Shown here in pieces: positions 1 to 8,813 of a stretch of DNA of 64,000 nucleotides. The stretch spans positions 19,653 to 83,652 of the forward strand of contig NZ_QPMM01000020.1 in NCBI RefSeq assembly GCF_003419895.1, in the 5' to 3' direction. The DNA is from Chitinophaga silvatica (GTDB taxonomy: Bacteria; Bacteroidota; Bacteroidia; Chitinophagales; Chitinophagaceae). The notes beneath the pieces are model-generated. The model saw only the letters and a program-made list of their open reading frames with translations, did no database searches and was not told the DNA's origin. Each line of letters opens with the position of its first letter. The first letter of the stretch is position 1. The position numbers and the translations under genes were made by a program.

Positions 1-2684
1 TGGCTAACAAAACAGGATTCGCAATAATTCTCGAAGAGGACCGTAAAAAACTGGATGAAGTAGTGGTTATCGGTTATGGCGCCGTACGCAAAACCGACGT
101 AACTAGTGCCATCACCAGCATTTCTGAAAAAGATTTCAATCGCGGTGCCGTTGTTTCTCCAATGCAACTCGTGCAAGGAAAAGTGCCTGGTCTCGTAATC
201 GTAAATAACCAGGGTACCGATCCAAACGGACAACCTTCCGTTCAGCTCCGTGGTATATCCTCCGTTAAAGGAAGTGGTGGACCACTCATCGTAATTGATG
301 GTATCCCTGGTGGCAACCTCAATAACCTCTCGCCGGAAGATATCGCCTCTATGGACGTACTGAGAGATGGTTCCGCAGCGGCTATCTATGGTACCCGTGG
401 TACCAATGGTGTAATTATCATCACCACCAAACGTGCTAAAAATGGCGCTGCAACCGTAAACTACGACGGATATGCTTATACCGATCAGGTAAACAAATTC
501 CCTCGTGTACTCACTGCTGACGAATACCGTGCATATGCCGAAGAGTACAAAAAAATAAATCCAACTTTTATACTCAATGATGGTGGTGCAAATACCGACT
601 GGTTCAAAACCCTGATTAAAAAGCCTTTGAGTCAGGTACATAATATTTCTGTTGGCGGTGGTACAGATAAATCCAACATCCGTGCTGCTGTTTCGTATCG
701 CGACCTCGATGGTATCGCTATCGGCACCTGGAGAAAGATCGTGAATACACGTCTGAACTTCACTCAGAAAGCTATCGACGACAGATTAACAATCCAGGGT
801 AACTTCGCTACCTCTTTCCTTCAATACAATAAAACCGATAATACCCTCTTCGGGGATGCAGTAGGTCGTAACCCTACATTCCCGGTATTTAACCCGGATG
901 GTTCCTATTTCGAAGATCCGGTAGACCGCGTAGGTAACCCTTATGCAAGACGCATGCAAACCGAAGACGGAGAAAGAATCAAACACCTGAACGGAAGTTT
1001 GAAAGGTATTCTGAACCTGGCACCCGGACTCAATGTAAGTGGTTTCTTCGCAATGCAGCGCAGAGATGTTATCTCTTACTACTACCAGTCACGCGATGCA
1101 TGGCAGAGCAAAATTAATGGTCAGAATGGAAACGCCAGCCGTAGCACTTCTTTCGATTACGATAAGACTTTTGAATATACCCTCGATTATGCTAAAACAA
1201 TAGGTAAACAAAATATCACCGGATTGGTAGGTTACAGCTACCAGGACTTTATGTCTGAAGGTTTCAACGTTTCTAACCAGAACTTCCTCACCGATGCAAT
1301 GAGCTATAATAACCTGGGTGCCGGACAGGCCTTCAAAGCAACTCCAGGTACCGGTTCCGACCTGGGTAGCAGCAAGAGCTCCAGCAAACTGATTGCATTC
1401 TTTGGTAGAGGTATCTATAGCTACGATGATAAATATTTATTATCTGCCTCTGTACGCCGTGAAGGATCTTCTAAATTCGGTAGAAATAACAAATGGGGTT
1501 GGTTCCCTGCTGTAAATGCAGGATGGCGCATCAGTCAGGAGTCTTTCTTCAGCAAAGGCCTGGTTGAAGACCTGAAAATTCGCGCCGGATTCGGTATCAC
1601 TGGTAACCAGGGGCTGGGTTCCTATGCTTCCCTGCAAACCCTCACTACTGGTGCTCAGTTCCTGTGGAATGGTGCATTTACTCCTACATATGGCGCTTCC
1701 AACAGCTCCAATCCTAATCCGGATCTGCGTTGGGAAAAGAAAGCTGAATACAACTTTGGTATCGACTTCTCCTTCCACAATAGTCGTGTAACCGGTAGCC
1801 TCGATATTTATAATCGCAGAACTTCCGACCTGCTCCTGGATGCTACCGCACCTGTGCCATCTCTCATTGCACAAACCAGTGTGGTAAACCTTGGTGTAAT
1901 CAGAAATACAGGGGTGGAACTGGGATTGAATACCAACATCATTGAAAATAAGAAGTTCTCCTGGAGTAACAGCTTTACTTTCTCCTATAATAAAAACCTG
2001 TTGGTATCTACTTCCTATGGAGCGGCCAACAGTGCGCCTGTTGAGCATTACAGTCTACCTAATAATATGGGTAATGCTTTCCGCCGTGAAGCTGGTCAGG
2101 CTATCGGTAACTTCTATGGTAAAGTGTTTAAAGGATTCGACGACAAACAGGGTCCTGGTAAAAACCAATGGATATTCTATACGCAGGCAGAAGATCCGTC
2201 TTTGGATGCACAGGGCAAAAAAATCATCGGAAATGGTTTGCCTAAAATGTTCATGAGCATGAGCAACAACCTTTCTTATGGTCGTTTTGATTTGTCGATC
2301 TTCCTGAGAGGTAGCTTCCTGTTCGATATCCTGAATATCACTGATATGGTGTATATGAACAAAATTCGTTTCTCTGATAACTTCCTGAAGAAAGGATTGG
2401 ATCAGCCAATCAACGGATCATATGCATATTCTGACTACTTCCTGGAAAAAGGTGATTTCGTTAAACTGGATAACCTTACCCTGGGCTATAATTTCAATAC
2501 CAACAAAATCAAGTATGTACGTAAGGCCCGTTTGTATGTCTCTGGCCAAAACCTGCTGACCTTCACCGGTTACAGCGGTCGTGATCCGGATATCGAAGTA
2601 AACGGATTGGAACCAGGTATCGGAACTATGAATTTCTATCCGCGTACCCGTACCCTTACTGTAGGCGTTAATGTTGGGTTTTAA
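1..2684 (+). CDS. SusC/RagA-family TonB-linked outer-membrane transporter, 5' end missing
   Basis: Outer-membrane beta-barrel that, with its SusD partner, imports oligosaccharides or other nutrients using TonB energy. The frame is open from base 3 (codons ANKTGFAIILEEDRKKLDE), so the signal peptide and the carboxypeptidase-like domain lie outside the window. The TonB-box-like DEVVVIGYG is followed by a plug domain with the family signatures LVQGKVPGLVIVNNQG, QLRGISSVKGSGGPLIVIDG and DVLRDGSAAAIYGTRGTNG. The protein ends in VNVGF, a terminal Phe typical of outer-membrane barrels. A GTG at 63 can be read as a start but lies inside the conserved TonB-box region, so it is not the real one. SusD follows after 26 bp. 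The family is certain; the substrate cannot be read, although the DUF1080 and oxidoreductase genes downstream suggest a glycoside. Confidence 0.96.
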   Translation, partial: ANKTGFAIILEEDRKKLDEVVVIGYGAVRKTDVTSAITSISEKDFNRGAVVSPMQLVQGKVPGLVIVNNQGTDPNGQPSVQLRGISSVKGSGGPLIVIDGIPGGNLNNLSPEDIASMDVLRDGSAAAIYGTRGTNGVIIITTKRAKNGAATVNYDGYAYTDQVNKFPRVLTADEYRAYAEEYKKINPTFILNDGGANTDWFKTLIKKPLSQVHNISVGGGTDKSNIRAAVSYRDLDGIAIGTWRKIVNTRLNFTQKAIDDRLTIQGNFATSFLQYNKTDNTLFGDAVGRNPTFPVFNPDGSYFEDPVDRVGNPYARRMQTEDGERIKHLNGSLKGILNLAPGLNVSGFFAMQRRDVISYYYQSRDAWQSKINGQNGNASRSTSFDYDKTFEYTLDYAKTIGKQNITGLVGYSYQDFMSEGFNVSNQNFLTDAMSYNNLGAGQAFKATPGTGSDLGSSKSSSKLIAFFGRGIYSYDDKYLLSASVRREGSSKFGRNNKWGWFPAVNAGWRISQESFFSKGLVEDLKIRAGFGITGNQGLGSYASLQTLTTGAQFLWNGAFTPTYGASNSSNPNPDLRWEKKAEYNFGIDFSFHNSRVTGSLDIYNRRTSDLLLDATAPVPSLIAQTSVVNLGVIRNTGVELGLNTNIIENKKFSWSNSFTFSYNKNLLVSTSYGAANSAPVEHYSLPNNMGNAFRREAGQAIGNFYGKVFKGFDDKQGPGKNQWIFYTQAEDPSLDAQGKKIIGNGLPKMFMSMSNNLSYGRFDLSIFLRGSFLFDILNITDMVYMNKIRFSDNFLKKGLDQPINGSYAYSDYFLEKGDFVKLDNLTLGYNFNTNKIKYVRKARLYVSGQNLLTFTGYSGRDPDIEVNGLEPGIGTMNFYPRTRTLTVGVNVGF

Positions 2685-2710
2685 TTGATCACCAGAAAAA
2701 AGAGTTACAC

Positions 2711-4354
2711 ATGAAAAAGTCATTTCAATATATAAAACAAAAACGCTCAGGAATAGTACTAGCAGGCCTTTTAGGCTGTGCTGCCAGCATCGGAATGAGC
2801 GGTTGTACTAATCTCGATGAACAGGTATACAGCAGTGTTACCAAGGAATCCTTCTTTAATTCCAAAGAAGAAGTAATTGCCAACTACATTCGTCCGTATT
2901 CCCATATAGTTGGAAGTTACCAGTATCGTATCTGGCACCTGAATACCTTAACTACCGATGAAGCAGCAATGCCGTATCGCGATGGTAACGCGCCAGCTGA
3001 TGGTGGTGATCAGATCGTAAGTATGCACTGGCATACCTGGACACCCGACGACTCTGAAATTAAAAATACCTGGGATGCGATCTACAGAGGTGTTGGGCTT
3101 ACCAACTCTACACTCGAAAATATGGAGTCTGTAAACTTCCAGAAACTAAACGTAGGTCTGGATAAAGACATGGTTCTTGCAGAAATGCATTGCTATCGTG
3201 CATGGTACTACTGGTTGCTCATGGATATGTGGGGTAATATTCCTATCTCCGAAAAAGTAGGAGAACCATTGTATCCTGAAACAAAATCCAGAAAAGAAGT
3301 ATTCGAATATATCGAGAAGGAAGTAGTGAACAATATGGATAAGTTGCTCGACAAAGGAGCACCTAACACATACGGACATATGATTAAACCTGCAGCATGG
3401 GCACTCCTGGCCAAATTATACCTGAATGCGCAGGTATATAGCGGAACGCTTACCGCCAGTGGTCTGCAACCCGGGCAGGCTCGTTGGGATGATTGTATTA
3501 CCTACTGCGATAAAGTAATTAACTATTCCGGTGGGGGTGGATACCAACTGGATGCCAATTGGAATGATCCATTTAAGATCAAGAATGAGGTATCTAAAGA
3601 AAACATTTTTGTAGTGGTTTATGATACAACTTACGCTACGGAAATGAGATGGAATTATAAAGTGTTACATCAGGAACACCAGAAAACATACGGTTTCACC
3701 TGGACACCACAAAACCGTATGATGACTCACAACAATTTCTTTAGCCTTTTTGGTGCTACCGATAAGCGCAGAGAACAATGGTTGGTTGGTCCGCAATTCG
3801 CAGCCGATGGAGTTACGCCATTAAAATGTCTGAGTGGTGCGCAAAAAGGTAAACCATTGGTATTGGACCCTTATTTCGTTAACGCTCCTGGCGATACCGC
3901 TACCATGATTACTGCAAAGGAATTCCATGGTGCAAGAAACGTGAAATACGAACTGCAAAAAGGAAGTAAGATCAGCCAGATGAGTAATGATGCTCCGGTA
4001 TATCGACTGTCGGATATCATGCTGATGAAGGCAGAAGCCATTATGCGTAAAAATGGTGGTCAGGCTACTCAGGAAGCAGTAAATCTGGTGAATGCTGTAC
4101 GTAAAAGAGATTTTGCCCCTGGTGATCCAAAAGCAGAATACACTGTAGGTACACTTACCCTGAATGAACTGCTCAATGAAAGAGGCCGTGAATTCGCATG
4201 GGAAGGTTGGAGACGTAATGACCTGATTCGCTTCGGAAAATTCACTGATCCGGGATGGGATAAAAAACAATCCGAGCCTTGGCGTATAGTATTCCCTATT
4301 CCAAATAATACGCTGAGTGTAAATCCAAATCTTAAACAAAATCCAGGATACTAA
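2711..4354 (+). CDS. SusD/RagB-family nutrient-binding lipoprotein
   Basis: Surface lipoprotein that caps the SusC barrel and binds the incoming glycan. The 547-residue protein starts with a charged N-region and hydrophobic stretch ending in the lipobox MSGC near residue 32, so it should be lipid-anchored. The family's TPR-like helical fold is suggested by EMHCYRAWYYWLLMDMWG and NERGREFAWEGWRRNDLIRF; the end, NPNLKQNPGY, is the classic SusD terminus. It lies 26 bp after susC and 10 bp before the DUF1080 gene, so the four genes are probably one operon. The ligand is unknown. Confidence 0.96.
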   Translation: MKKSFQYIKQKRSGIVLAGLLGCAASIGMSGCTNLDEQVYSSVTKESFFNSKEEVIANYIRPYSHIVGSYQYRIWHLNTLTTDEAAMPYRDGNAPADGGDQIVSMHWHTWTPDDSEIKNTWDAIYRGVGLTNSTLENMESVNFQKLNVGLDKDMVLAEMHCYRAWYYWLLMDMWGNIPISEKVGEPLYPETKSRKEVFEYIEKEVVNNMDKLLDKGAPNTYGHMIKPAAWALLAKLYLNAQVYSGTLTASGLQPGQARWDDCITYCDKVINYSGGGGYQLDANWNDPFKIKNEVSKENIFVVVYDTTYATEMRWNYKVLHQEHQKTYGFTWTPQNRMMTHNNFFSLFGATDKRREQWLVGPQFAADGVTPLKCLSGAQKGKPLVLDPYFVNAPGDTATMITAKEFHGARNVKYELQKGSKISQMSNDAPVYRLSDIMLMKAEAIMRKNGGQATQEAVNLVNAVRKRDFAPGDPKAEYTVGTLTLNELLNERGREFAWEGWRRNDLIRFGKFTDPGWDKKQSEPWRIVFPIPNNTLSVNPNLKQNPGY

Positions 4355-4364
4355 ACCATTTAGA

Positions 4365-5063
4365 ATGAAAAAGGTAATTCTGTTATTTACGGCTTGTGCC
4401 TTCAGTACAGTAGTTGCTGTGGCACAAAAACCGGCACTGACAAAGAAAGAAAAGAAGGCGGGTTGGCACCTGTTGTTCGATGGTAAAACAACTAACGGTT
4501 GGAAAGCAGCGAATGGTAAACCATTTCCTGAAAAAGGTTGGGTGATTAAAGACTATACGCTGCAAACCGATCCGGCTAGTGGTCATGGTGGCGATATCAT
4601 TACAGATACGAAGTATACAGACTTTGAATTGTCGCTCGACTTCCGCGTTACCAAAGGTGCCAATAGCGGTATTAAATATTACCTGCTGCCTAATAGCTCA
4701 CTCGGATTGGAATTCCAGGTGATCGATGATCTGAATCACCCTGATGCTAAATTGGGGATGAATGGAAACCGCACGCAGGCATCCTTGTATGATCTGATCA
4801 CCGCATCTGCCAGTAAAGAGAATAAACCAGTAGGAGAGTGGAATCAAGCCCGTATCGTTTCTAAAGGTACACACGTAGAACACTGGCTTAATGGTGTAAA
4901 AGTAGTGGAGTTTGAAAGAGGAAGTGATGCTTTTAAAGCATTGGTAGCTGCCAGTAAGTATAAGAATATCAAAGGGTTTTCGGAGGTAACTGAAACGCCT
5001 ATACTCCTGCAGGAGCATGGTGATGAAGTGGCATTCAGAAACATCAAAATCAAGGCATTGTAA
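4365..5063 (+). CDS. Exported DUF1080 protein (3-keto-disaccharide hydrolase family)
   Basis: 232 residues with a Sec signal peptide ending near residue 20 (VAVAQ), so probably periplasmic. The concanavalin-like DUF1080 fold is shown by WHLLFDGKTTNGW, DFELSLDFRVTKGANSGIKY, LGLEFQVIDD and the closing EVAFRNIKIKAL. Members of this family have been assigned to cleavage of 3-keto-glycosides, made by C3 oxidation of a sugar by a Gfo/Idh/MocA enzyme. Such an enzyme is encoded 26 bp downstream, which supports that role here. The start ATG at 4365 is the only one that gives a full signal peptide. A paralogue lies at 50463-51188. Confidence 0.9.
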   Translation: MKKVILLFTACAFSTVVAVAQKPALTKKEKKAGWHLLFDGKTTNGWKAANGKPFPEKGWVIKDYTLQTDPASGHGGDIITDTKYTDFELSLDFRVTKGANSGIKYYLLPNSSLGLEFQVIDDLNHPDAKLGMNGNRTQASLYDLITASASKENKPVGEWNQARIVSKGTHVEHWLNGVKVVEFERGSDAFKALVAASKYKNIKGFSEVTETPILLQEHGDEVAFRNIKIKAL

Positions 5064-5089
5064 TCATCTCAAAAAATATTTGATCTGAT

Positions 5090-6433
5090 ATGGAAAATAC
5101 AAGGAGGGATTTTATTAAAAAACTGACAACTGGTTCTGCTGCCGTAGCATTCGGCGGTATAGGCCTCGGTTTTTCAGCTAAAAGCTATGCGCGCATTGTA
5201 GGCAGTAATGAAACAGTAAGAGTAGCGCTGATGGGGTGTAACGGACGTGGATCTTTCCTCGCACGTGCTTTCACTCAGCAGAAAAATACAGAGGTACATT
5301 ATGTTTGTGATGTAGATACGAAAGCAATTCAGAAAGGATTGGCGGCAATTAAGAAAGCAGGTGGTACCAACGATCCTATAGCAGAGGGGGATTTCCGTAA
5401 AGCCCTGGCCGATAAAAACGTTGATGCTTTGGCGATAGCTGCTCCTGACCACTGGCATGCCCCCGCTACAATTATGGGCTGCCAGGCAGGTAAACACGTG
5501 TATGTAGAGAAACCGCTTAGCCATAACCCAAATGAAGGTGAAATGGCTGTTGCTGCCGCTCGTAAGTATAAGCGTATAGTACAGATGGGAAGCCAACGCC
5601 GTTCATGGCCTGTGCTCACTCAAGGTATCCAGGAGTTGCATAACGGTGTGATTGGTAAAGTACATATGGCTAAAGCATGGTATACCAACAACCGCGGATC
5701 TATTGGAAAAGGTGAACTCACTTCTCCTCCTGAAGGCTTTAACTATGATCTATGGCAAGGTCCTGCACCGCGCAGACCTTTCCGCAGTAATCTCATTCAC
5801 TACAACTGGCACTGGTTCTGGCATTGGGGTACTGGTGAAGCGCTGAACAATGGTACTCACGAAATTGATGTAATCCGTTGGGGGTTGAAAGCCGATTACC
5901 CGCTGCTGGTAAATTCAACCGGTGGAAGATTCCATTTCCAGGACGACTGGGAAACTCCTGATACTCAGTTGATCACCTATAACTGTCCGGATAATGTAAC
6001 GGTATTATGGGAAGGACGCAGCTGTAATGGTCGTCTGGTAGAAGGTGCCGATCGTGGTGTGATATTCTACGGCGAAAATGGCAGCATGAGTACTGGAGGA
6101 AATAGTTATACCATTTACGATCAGAAAAATAAGATTATTAAAGAAATAAAATCCGATGCAGTAATTGATGGACGTAATACGGCCAGTCCGAGTGAAGGAC
6201 TGGATGCTATTCACGTAACCAACTTTATCGACAGTATTCGTGAAAGCAAAGTGCCTAATGCTGATGTAGAAGTAGGGCATAAGAGTACGTTGTGGGTACA
6301 GTTGGGTAACATCGCACAACGCGTAGGACATACCTTAAAAATAGACCAACGTAATGGCCATATCCTGAATGATCCGGCAGCAAATAAATTTTGGAGCCGG
6401 CAGTATGAACCAGGTTGGGCGCCAAAAGTCTAG
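5090..6433 (+). CDS. Gfo/Idh/MocA-family oxidoreductase with Tat signal
   Basis: NAD(P)-dependent sugar oxidoreductase, 447 residues. It opens with a twin-arginine signal (NTRRDFIKKLTTGSAAVAFG), so it should be exported folded with its cofactor. The Rossmann motif is VALMGCNGRGSFLARAF, followed by the DHWHAPATIMG segment, the family EKP motif in VYVEKPLSHNPNEGE, and NNGTHEIDVIRWGL in the C-terminal domain. With the DUF1080 hydrolase and SusCD upstream it forms a credible glycoside uptake and C3-oxidation operon. It is the last gene, as a strong terminator follows 23 bp later. The family is certain; the substrate and the position oxidised are inferred from context. A second Tat-exported paralogue is at 51208-52527. 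Confidence 0.93.
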   Translation: MENTRRDFIKKLTTGSAAVAFGGIGLGFSAKSYARIVGSNETVRVALMGCNGRGSFLARAFTQQKNTEVHYVCDVDTKAIQKGLAAIKKAGGTNDPIAEGDFRKALADKNVDALAIAAPDHWHAPATIMGCQAGKHVYVEKPLSHNPNEGEMAVAAARKYKRIVQMGSQRRSWPVLTQGIQELHNGVIGKVHMAKAWYTNNRGSIGKGELTSPPEGFNYDLWQGPAPRRPFRSNLIHYNWHWFWHWGTGEALNNGTHEIDVIRWGLKADYPLLVNSTGGRFHFQDDWETPDTQLITYNCPDNVTVLWEGRSCNGRLVEGADRGVIFYGENGSMSTGGNSYTIYDQKNKIIKEIKSDAVIDGRNTASPSEGLDAIHVTNFIDSIRESKVPNADVEVGHKSTLWVQLGNIAQRVGHTLKIDQRNGHILNDPAANKFWSRQYEPGWAPKV

Positions 6434-6456
6434 CAATACGTGAATTAAAGAATAAG

Positions 6457-6486
6457 GCGTGGAGGATTCTTCTTCCGCGCTTTTTT
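6457..6486 (+). terminator. Rho-independent terminator after the SusCD operon
   Basis: A 10-bp stem with a 4-base loop at 6457-6480 (arms gcgtggagga and tcttccgcgc, two G-T pairs) is followed directly by six T residues. It ends the operon that begins with susC. The next 276 bases to the gene at 6763 are AT-rich and show nothing else I can support. Confidence 0.88.
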
Positions 6487-6762
6487 ATTTAGAGTTTTCC
6501 ATTTTATTAAATATCCGGCATTTACTACTTCAACGGGTATACGACTTGCAGATCAATCCGTTTTTCTCTCCTTATTTTAACTTTTAAATATTTTATTTAT
6601 ATTAGGTAAATAAAATGGAAATGCTTTTAATTCAAGTGTTTCGTGATTTTATTTAATTTTTTTTCCTATATCGTGTTGTTGTACCTGTGATAGCCCCATG
6701 TAAGTAATACCTAATAGAGCTACAATTGTAGAATTGCCCAAGGAGATTAAAATTAATTAATA

Positions 6763-7161
6763 ATGAAAGGTAAATTTATTGTTCTACTAATTTCTTTTGC
6801 AACCTTAATATCCGCTTGTAGTAAAGACAAAAGGAAGCTGGTAGGCTGGTGGGCTATAGATGTAATAAGAATTGGGGATGCTAATAGATTGGTCTATTTA
6901 AGTGTAAATTCAATGGTTTTTGACAATAATGGAGAGGTTAGTCTACCCAGATATGACTTTAAAGGATCCGAAAATGGTACCTGGGAAATAGAAAAAGATG
7001 AAGATGATCGGTACCTGGTGATAAAATCTTCTAATAATATCCTTGCAAGACGATACCGGCTGTTTTATTTTAAAGACCCTAAAAACAAAGTATATAGAAT
7101 GTCATTGCAATCAGATAGTATTGTTATGGTGTGTACAAAGGGGCTACAGGTTTACCACTAG
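6763..7161 (+). CDS. Small lipocalin-like lipoprotein, function unknown
   Basis: 132 residues. The signal peptide ends in the lipobox ISAC at about residue 19, followed by charged SKDKRK. The remainder (KLVGWWAIDVIRIG, NGTWEIEKDEDDRYLVIKS) has the short beta-strand rhythm and G-x-W pattern of small Bacteroidota lipocalin-like proteins, but the match is by pattern only. A purine-rich site (aaggagatt) lies about 15 bases before the ATG. It is the first of four AT-rich same-strand genes for exported proteins. No function can be assigned. Confidence 0.72.
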   Translation: MKGKFIVLLISFATLISACSKDKRKLVGWWAIDVIRIGDANRLVYLSVNSMVFDNNGEVSLPRYDFKGSENGTWEIEKDEDDRYLVIKSSNNILARRYRLFYFKDPKNKVYRMSLQSDSIVMVCTKGLQVYH

Positions 7162-7180
7162 TAAATATTGAATTTGGCAA

Positions 7181-8212
7181 ATGAGAGCTTATTATTCTAT
7201 TATAATAGTTTTTTTGACAGCTTGTACCGCTAAAAAACAACCAATTCCGGCAACCCAGATATTAAAGTTACATGCCATTGATAATACAATTACTCAACTC
7301 AATGATAGTTTGATCTATTCATGCTGGGATACAACTCTAAAGATCTATGATCTGAAAGTCGGGAAGGTTACCTATAGCAGGAAGTTACAGGATTTATGTT
7401 ATGCTAAGGCGGTGTTTAAAAAAGACAATATCTACTTTCCATCTTCGAATGAAAATTTTGTCTGTTTATCTGCCAGAACAGGGGATACTATCTGGAGTTT
7501 AAAATTGAATGGGCGTTGCAGTAATTTCGATTTTGTTGAAGATTCAATTATTGTTGCTAGTATTAAAGGAGCTGGAATTATTGGCGTTAATACCCGAACT
7601 GGAGCTATTTTATATAGTTTGAATTATAGTTTTCAGGAAACACATTCACCTGATCTTTCTCCGTGGCCACTAACCTACGATGAGGATAATATTTATATTA
7701 GTAACTGGCAAAACAGTGCTTTAAGCGTGTATGAAAAAATAACAGGGAAATTGAAATGGCAACTCCCCAATAATAAGGAAGGCTTGTTTGGTCCAGGTAT
7801 AATTTATGGCACAAAGCTATTCATTGGGAGTAATAGATATTATAAAGGAGGGAAAATACTAGTATTGGATACTCAAACTGGTAGAACAGACTTTGAACAA
7901 GAGTTTAAGTATGAAGAACGTGAAATTCCAATTATTGATAAACACATAATTTATTTTTATTCATACGATAGTAAATTATGCTCGTTTGATTTTCGGAATA
8001 ATAAGATCGATACCTTGGCAGATCTTGATGAAAAGACCGAACTAAGCGGTAATCAGATGTTTATGATAGCTGATACTATAGTTTATTCTGATGCTTCCTT
8101 CCATTTAAGCGCATATGCATTAAAATCGAATAAAATAGCTCAAATGCAGAAACTACAATATTCAGCACTATTGATATTTAAATACACGAATAAGTGGTAC
8201 ATCGTAAATTGA
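7181..8212 (+). CDS. PQQ-like beta-propeller lipoprotein
   Basis: 343 residues. A short signal peptide ends in LTAC (lipid Cys near residue 15). The body carries repeated propeller blade motifs of the outer-membrane BamB / PQQ-dehydrogenase-like type: LSARTGDTIWSLKLNG, VNTRTGAILYSLNYSF, YEKITGKLKWQLPNN and LDTQTGRTDFEQEF. Such propellers are usually scaffolds rather than enzymes, and I see no catalytic signature. The gene starts 19 bp after its upstream neighbour and is probably co-transcribed with it. Confidence 0.75.
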   Translation: MRAYYSIIIVFLTACTAKKQPIPATQILKLHAIDNTITQLNDSLIYSCWDTTLKIYDLKVGKVTYSRKLQDLCYAKAVFKKDNIYFPSSNENFVCLSARTGDTIWSLKLNGRCSNFDFVEDSIIVASIKGAGIIGVNTRTGAILYSLNYSFQETHSPDLSPWPLTYDEDNIYISNWQNSALSVYEKITGKLKWQLPNNKEGLFGPGIIYGTKLFIGSNRYYKGGKILVLDTQTGRTDFEQEFKYEEREIPIIDKHIIYFYSYDSKLCSFDFRNNKIDTLADLDEKTELSGNQMFMIADTIVYSDASFHLSAYALKSNKIAQMQKLQYSALLIFKYTNKWYIVN

Positions 8213-8246
8213 AGTACCATTGGAAGCCAGGACCCTAATTCATACT

Positions 8247-8798
8247 ATGAAGCTTTTTTTAGTATTATTTCTGATTATAGACTCATTAATCTCTTATGCC
8301 GCGCCTGATAATTTGAATACTTTTCAGTCTGAAAGCTTCGAATTAGATACTAGTTTACCTGATACTACCTCTTTCAGTCAGTTTTGGAATGAATTCAGAG
8401 ATAATGTTATTTCCAACAATAAGCAAGAGGTTATTAAACACCTGGATTTTCCGATACATGCAATCTTTCCTGTACAATTCAGATTTGCATATGACTGCGA
8501 TACAGTAAGGTTTATAAATGACGAGAAGATGTATGGAAATTTTGATATTAATAGCAATCAGATTATTGAATTTTACAACTTTGTATTCGATCCTACATTC
8601 CAAAAAATAATAGGGGCTACTACTGTAGATAGAATTTTAAAAAAAGGATCTCAATATAGGTGTTCTAATGGCACTTGTATTGAATATCAATTTTTTCCAA
8701 AAGAGTATATTAAAGTGGAGTGTTCGAGTGATAGTAACCTGAAATTTTATTTCAGAAAAGAGAATAATTCCTGGAAAATTGAAATTGGTGGAATATGA
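8247..8798 (+). CDS. Exported protein of unknown function
   Basis: The ATG at 8247 gives 183 residues starting with a clear signal peptide (MKLFLVLFLIIDSLISYAAP); an in-frame TTG at 8220 would bury this signal behind nine residues and is less likely. The mature part has a region FSQFWNEFRDNVISNNKQEV followed by HLDFPIHAIFPV, which resembles the 'block of about 100 residues then a conserved D-F-P' pattern of small periplasmic proteins, but I do not recognise a named family. Its stop is 15 bases before the next gene. Confidence 0.65.
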   Translation: MKLFLVLFLIIDSLISYAAPDNLNTFQSESFELDTSLPDTTSFSQFWNEFRDNVISNNKQEVIKHLDFPIHAIFPVQFRFAYDCDTVRFINDEKMYGNFDINSNQIIEFYNFVFDPTFQKIIGATTVDRILKKGSQYRCSNGTCIEYQFFPKEYIKVECSSDSNLKFYFRKENNSWKIEIGGI

Positions 8799-8813
8799 AA
8801 TCATTTATAGCAT

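Noticed and set aside
1440..2048. 202-residue open frame on the minus strand inside susC
   Set aside because: Antisense to a certain gene, with an arbitrary composition and no recognisable motif.
8220..8246. Longer start for the exported protein (TTG at 8220)
   Set aside because: It would place nine hydrophilic residues before an obvious signal peptide; ATG 8247 is better.
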